From the NCBI GenBank assembly GCA_025450555.1, contig JANWHF010000124.1:1-8272 (forward strand): a stretch of 8,272 nucleotides of DNA, written 5' to 3'. Shown here piece after piece: positions 6,532-8,272 of the stretch. This DNA is from Tepidisphaeraceae bacterium (GTDB lineage: Bacteria > Planctomycetota > Phycisphaerae > Tepidisphaerales > Tepidisphaeraceae). Under the pieces are notes generated by a model. It ran no database searches. It worked only from the letters and a program-made list of their open reading frames with translations, and was not told the origin of the DNA. Positions within the stretch are counted from its first letter, which is position 1. Each line of letters opens with the position of its first letter. The translations under genes and the position numbers were made by a program.

Positions 6532-7452
6532 CTACTTCCCCCCGATCAGCACCGCCAGCAGCCCTTTTTGGAAATGCAGCCGATTCTCGGCTTCGGGAAA
6601 CACCAGCGACTTCGGGCTGTTCATCACCTCTTCGGTAATCTCAAGGCCCCGATACGCCGGCAGACAATGCAGCACCACCGCATGCCTGGGCGCCGCGGCC
6701 AGCAGCGCTTCATTCACCTGATACCCATTGAAATCCTTCACGCGCTGCGCCTTCTGCTCTTCCTGCCCCATGCTGATCCAGGTGTCGGTGTAGATGCAAT
6801 CGGCACTCTTCACCGCCCACTGCGCATCGCGCACGAGTTCAAAATCCAAATCCGGCACCTTCTTGCGAATCGCATCCACCTCATCCTGCGGCAGCTCGTA
6901 ATTCACGGGCGCCGATAAGATAAACCGCATCGCGAATTTCCCACACGCAATCGCCAGCGATCGCGCGACGTTATTCCCATCCCCAATAAACGCGATCGTC
7001 CGCCCCGCCAGGTTCCCGAAATGCTCCTCCAGCGTCATCAGATCGGCCATCGCCTGACACGGATGGTTGTAGTCGGTCAGCGCGTTGATTACCGGCACGG
7101 TTGAATATTTCGCCAGCCCCGTCACCTTCGCATGCTCGAAAGTCCGGGCCATGATCCCATCGCACATGCCCGACAAGACGCGCGCCACATCCTCCACAGG
7201 CTCCCGCGTCGCCAGCCCCACTTCTTCCTGACGCAGCACCAAGCCATTTCCTCCAAGCTGCGTCATCGCCACCGCAAAACTCACGCGGGTGCGCAAGCTC
7301 GGCTTCTCGAAGATCATCGCCAGCGTCTTGCCCGCCAGAATCGGCTCATTGCGCCCGCTCTCTTTGAGTTGCGCTTTAAGCTGCCGGGCCACATCCAGCA
7401 TGTGCCGAAGGTCGTCGGTTGAATGATCGCTGATGGAAATGAAATGTTTCAT
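6532..7452 (-). CDS. argF: Ornithine carbamoyltransferase
   Basis: This enzyme makes citrulline from ornithine and carbamoyl phosphate in the cytoplasm, the sixth step of arginine synthesis. It is 306 aa, the normal length. The carbamoyl-phosphate loop is at 50-56 (KPSLRTR, where many relatives have S-T-R-T-R), with HPCQ at 130-133. The ornithine-binding SMG loop at 223-229 (DTWISMG) distinguishes it from aspartate carbamoyltransferase. The catalytic cysteine lies in HCLPAYRG at 262-269. The ATG at 7452 is 2 nt after the argB stop. The only GGAG is 14 nt upstream inside argB, so translation probably depends on ribosomes finishing argB. The stop codon faces that of the nucleotidyltransferase gene across 4 nt, with no hairpin terminator between them, so transcription must end inside or beyond the convergent gene. 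Confidence 0.96.
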   Translation of the reverse strand: MKHFISISDHSTDDLRHMLDVARQLKAQLKESGRNEPILAGKTLAMIFEKPSLRTRVSFAVAMTQLGGNGLVLRQEEVGLATREPVEDVARVLSGMCDGIMARTFEHAKVTGLAKYSTVPVINALTDYNHPCQAMADLMTLEEHFGNLAGRTIAFIGDGNNVARSLAIACGKFAMRFILSAPVNYELPQDEVDAIRKKVPDLDFELVRDAQWAVKSADCIYTDTWISMGQEEQKAQRVKDFNGYQVNEALLAAAPRHAVVLHCLPAYRGLEITEEVMNSPKSLVFPEAENRLHFQKGLLAVLIGGK

Positions 7453-7454
7453 TT

Positions 7455-8272
7455 CTAAAACACAATCTCCGTCCCGATGCCCGCTTCGGTATAAATCTCC
7501 AGCATCAACGAATGCGGGATCCGGCCATCGATGATGTGCGTCTTGTTCACCCCGCCCTTCAGTGCCGTGATGCAGCTTTCCACCTTCGGCAGCATCCCGG
7601 TGGTGATGACCCCCTCCTTCACCATCTGATCGATCTGGCTGATGTTCACATGACTGATCCGGCTCTCCGGATCGTTGGGATTCGAGCGGATGCCGTGCGT
7701 GTCGGAAATAATCACCAGCTTCTCGGCTTTCATTGCCGCGGCCACCGCGCCGGCCGCGGTGTCGGCATTCACATTCAGCCGATTCCCCGCGGGGTCGCGG
7801 GCGATCGTCGCAATGCAGGGAATCGAGTCGGCCTGCACCAACAGTTGCAGCAACCGGGCGTTAACGCTCGTCACCTCGCCGACCATTCCCAAGTCGATCC
7901 GCCGGCCATCCGCGCCCTGCAGATAAGTCTTCTCCGCGAACAGCACATTGCTGCTGAGCGAATGCAGGCCCATCGCTTCGCAGCCCTGCGCCTGGACGAA
8001 ATTGACGATGAACTTGTTGATCTGGTTGCACAGCACATGCTCGGCAATCGCCAGTGTGCGCTCGTCGGTATACCGCCTGCCCTGCACCATCTGCGGCTGC
8101 AAGCCAGCAGTCTCCATCGCCTGGTTGATCGCCTTTCCCCCGCCATGCACCAGCACCGGTTGCATGCCGACGTAATTCATGAAAACGATGTCGGTCAGCA
8201 GGTCGGCCAGGCGTTTGTCATCATCCATGATCGATCCGCCGACCTTGACGACGACCACCTTGTTGTGGAATC
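7455..8272 (-). CDS. argB: Acetylglutamate kinase, 5' end cut by the window edge
   Basis: This kinase phosphorylates N-acetylglutamate, the second step of arginine synthesis, and is often the arginine-inhibited step. It is an amino-acid-kinase fold. VVKVGGS carries the ATP-phosphate lysine, VLVHGGGKAIN is the N-acetylglutamate/phosphate loop, NADTAAGAVAAAM is a conserved substrate-site helix region, and GMLPKVESC with HIIDGRIPHSLMLEI marks the C-terminal nucleotide domain. The frame stays open to the edge, encoding FHNK before the first in-frame GTG at 8258. This matches the F-H-x-K that normally precedes the first strand in this family, so the GTG is internal and the true start lies outside. 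At least 271 residues are visible of a usual 280-300. It ends with TAG 2 nt before argF, so the two genes form an operon. argD does not lie between them. Confidence 0.95.
   Translation of the reverse strand, partial: FHNKVVVVKVGGSIMDDDKRLADLLTDIVFMNYVGMQPVLVHGGGKAINQAMETAGLQPQMVQGRRYTDERTLAIAEHVLCNQINKFIVNFVQAQGCEAMGLHSLSSNVLFAEKTYLQGADGRRIDLGMVGEVTSVNARLLQLLVQADSIPCIATIARDPAGNRLNVNADTAAGAVAAAMKAEKLVIISDTHGIRSNPNDPESRISHVNISQIDQMVKEGVITTGMLPKVESCITALKGGVNKTHIIDGRIPHSLMLEIYTEAGIGTEIVF

Overview
The window is protein-dense, GC-rich bacterial DNA with no RNA genes, insertion sequences or CRISPR arrays that I can see. A tripartite-type RND efflux system with a periplasmic adaptor implies a two-membrane (Gram-negative type) cell. 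The small-protein/nucleotidyltransferase pair resembles modules I remember from Planctomycetota and similar environmental bacteria, but that assignment is memory-based inference and was not tested.

Layout. (1) Positions 1-43 hold a 12-bp-stem inverted repeat, the likely end of the leftward efflux operon. (2) Minus strand, 5524 down to 64: a MarR-family regulator, an RND permease and a membrane-fusion (adaptor) protein, in that transcription order and with short gaps (66 and 31 nt). They read as one self-regulated efflux operon. No outer-membrane channel gene is present, and the terminator-like repeat suggests none follows directly. (3) Positions 5525-5749 are a 225-nt divergent control region. 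It holds a good marR promoter placed so that the mRNA would be leaderless, inverted repeats over the marR start that could be its operator, and a tandem 18-bp repeat carrying two TGGCYGCCA palindromes. (4) Plus strand, 5750-6527: a 74-residue protein of unknown function overlaps by 14 nt a 188-residue nucleotidyltransferase-fold protein. This translationally coupled module has no experimentally known role that I can name. (5) Minus strand, 8272 down to 6532: argB (5' end outside the window) and argF, separated by 2 nt, encode two steps of arginine biosynthesis. argF converges on the nucleotidyltransferase gene with only 4 nt between the stop codons.

How the genes work together. MarR probably represses its own operon until a ligand or stress releases it. 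The permease and adaptor would then export a toxic or antibiotic-like substrate through a channel encoded elsewhere. ArgB phosphorylates N-acetylglutamate and ArgF makes citrulline from ornithine and carbamoyl phosphate. The nucleotidyltransferase module lies between these two operons and shows no obvious link to either.

The points most worth a second look are the permease and the module. The permease has an extra segment between TM6 and TM7 with two additional membrane helices and a histidine-rich loop, and it lacks the TM10 lysine of the AcrB proton relay. The nucleotidyltransferase module is a candidate for an uncharacterised toxin-antitoxin-like or regulatory pair.
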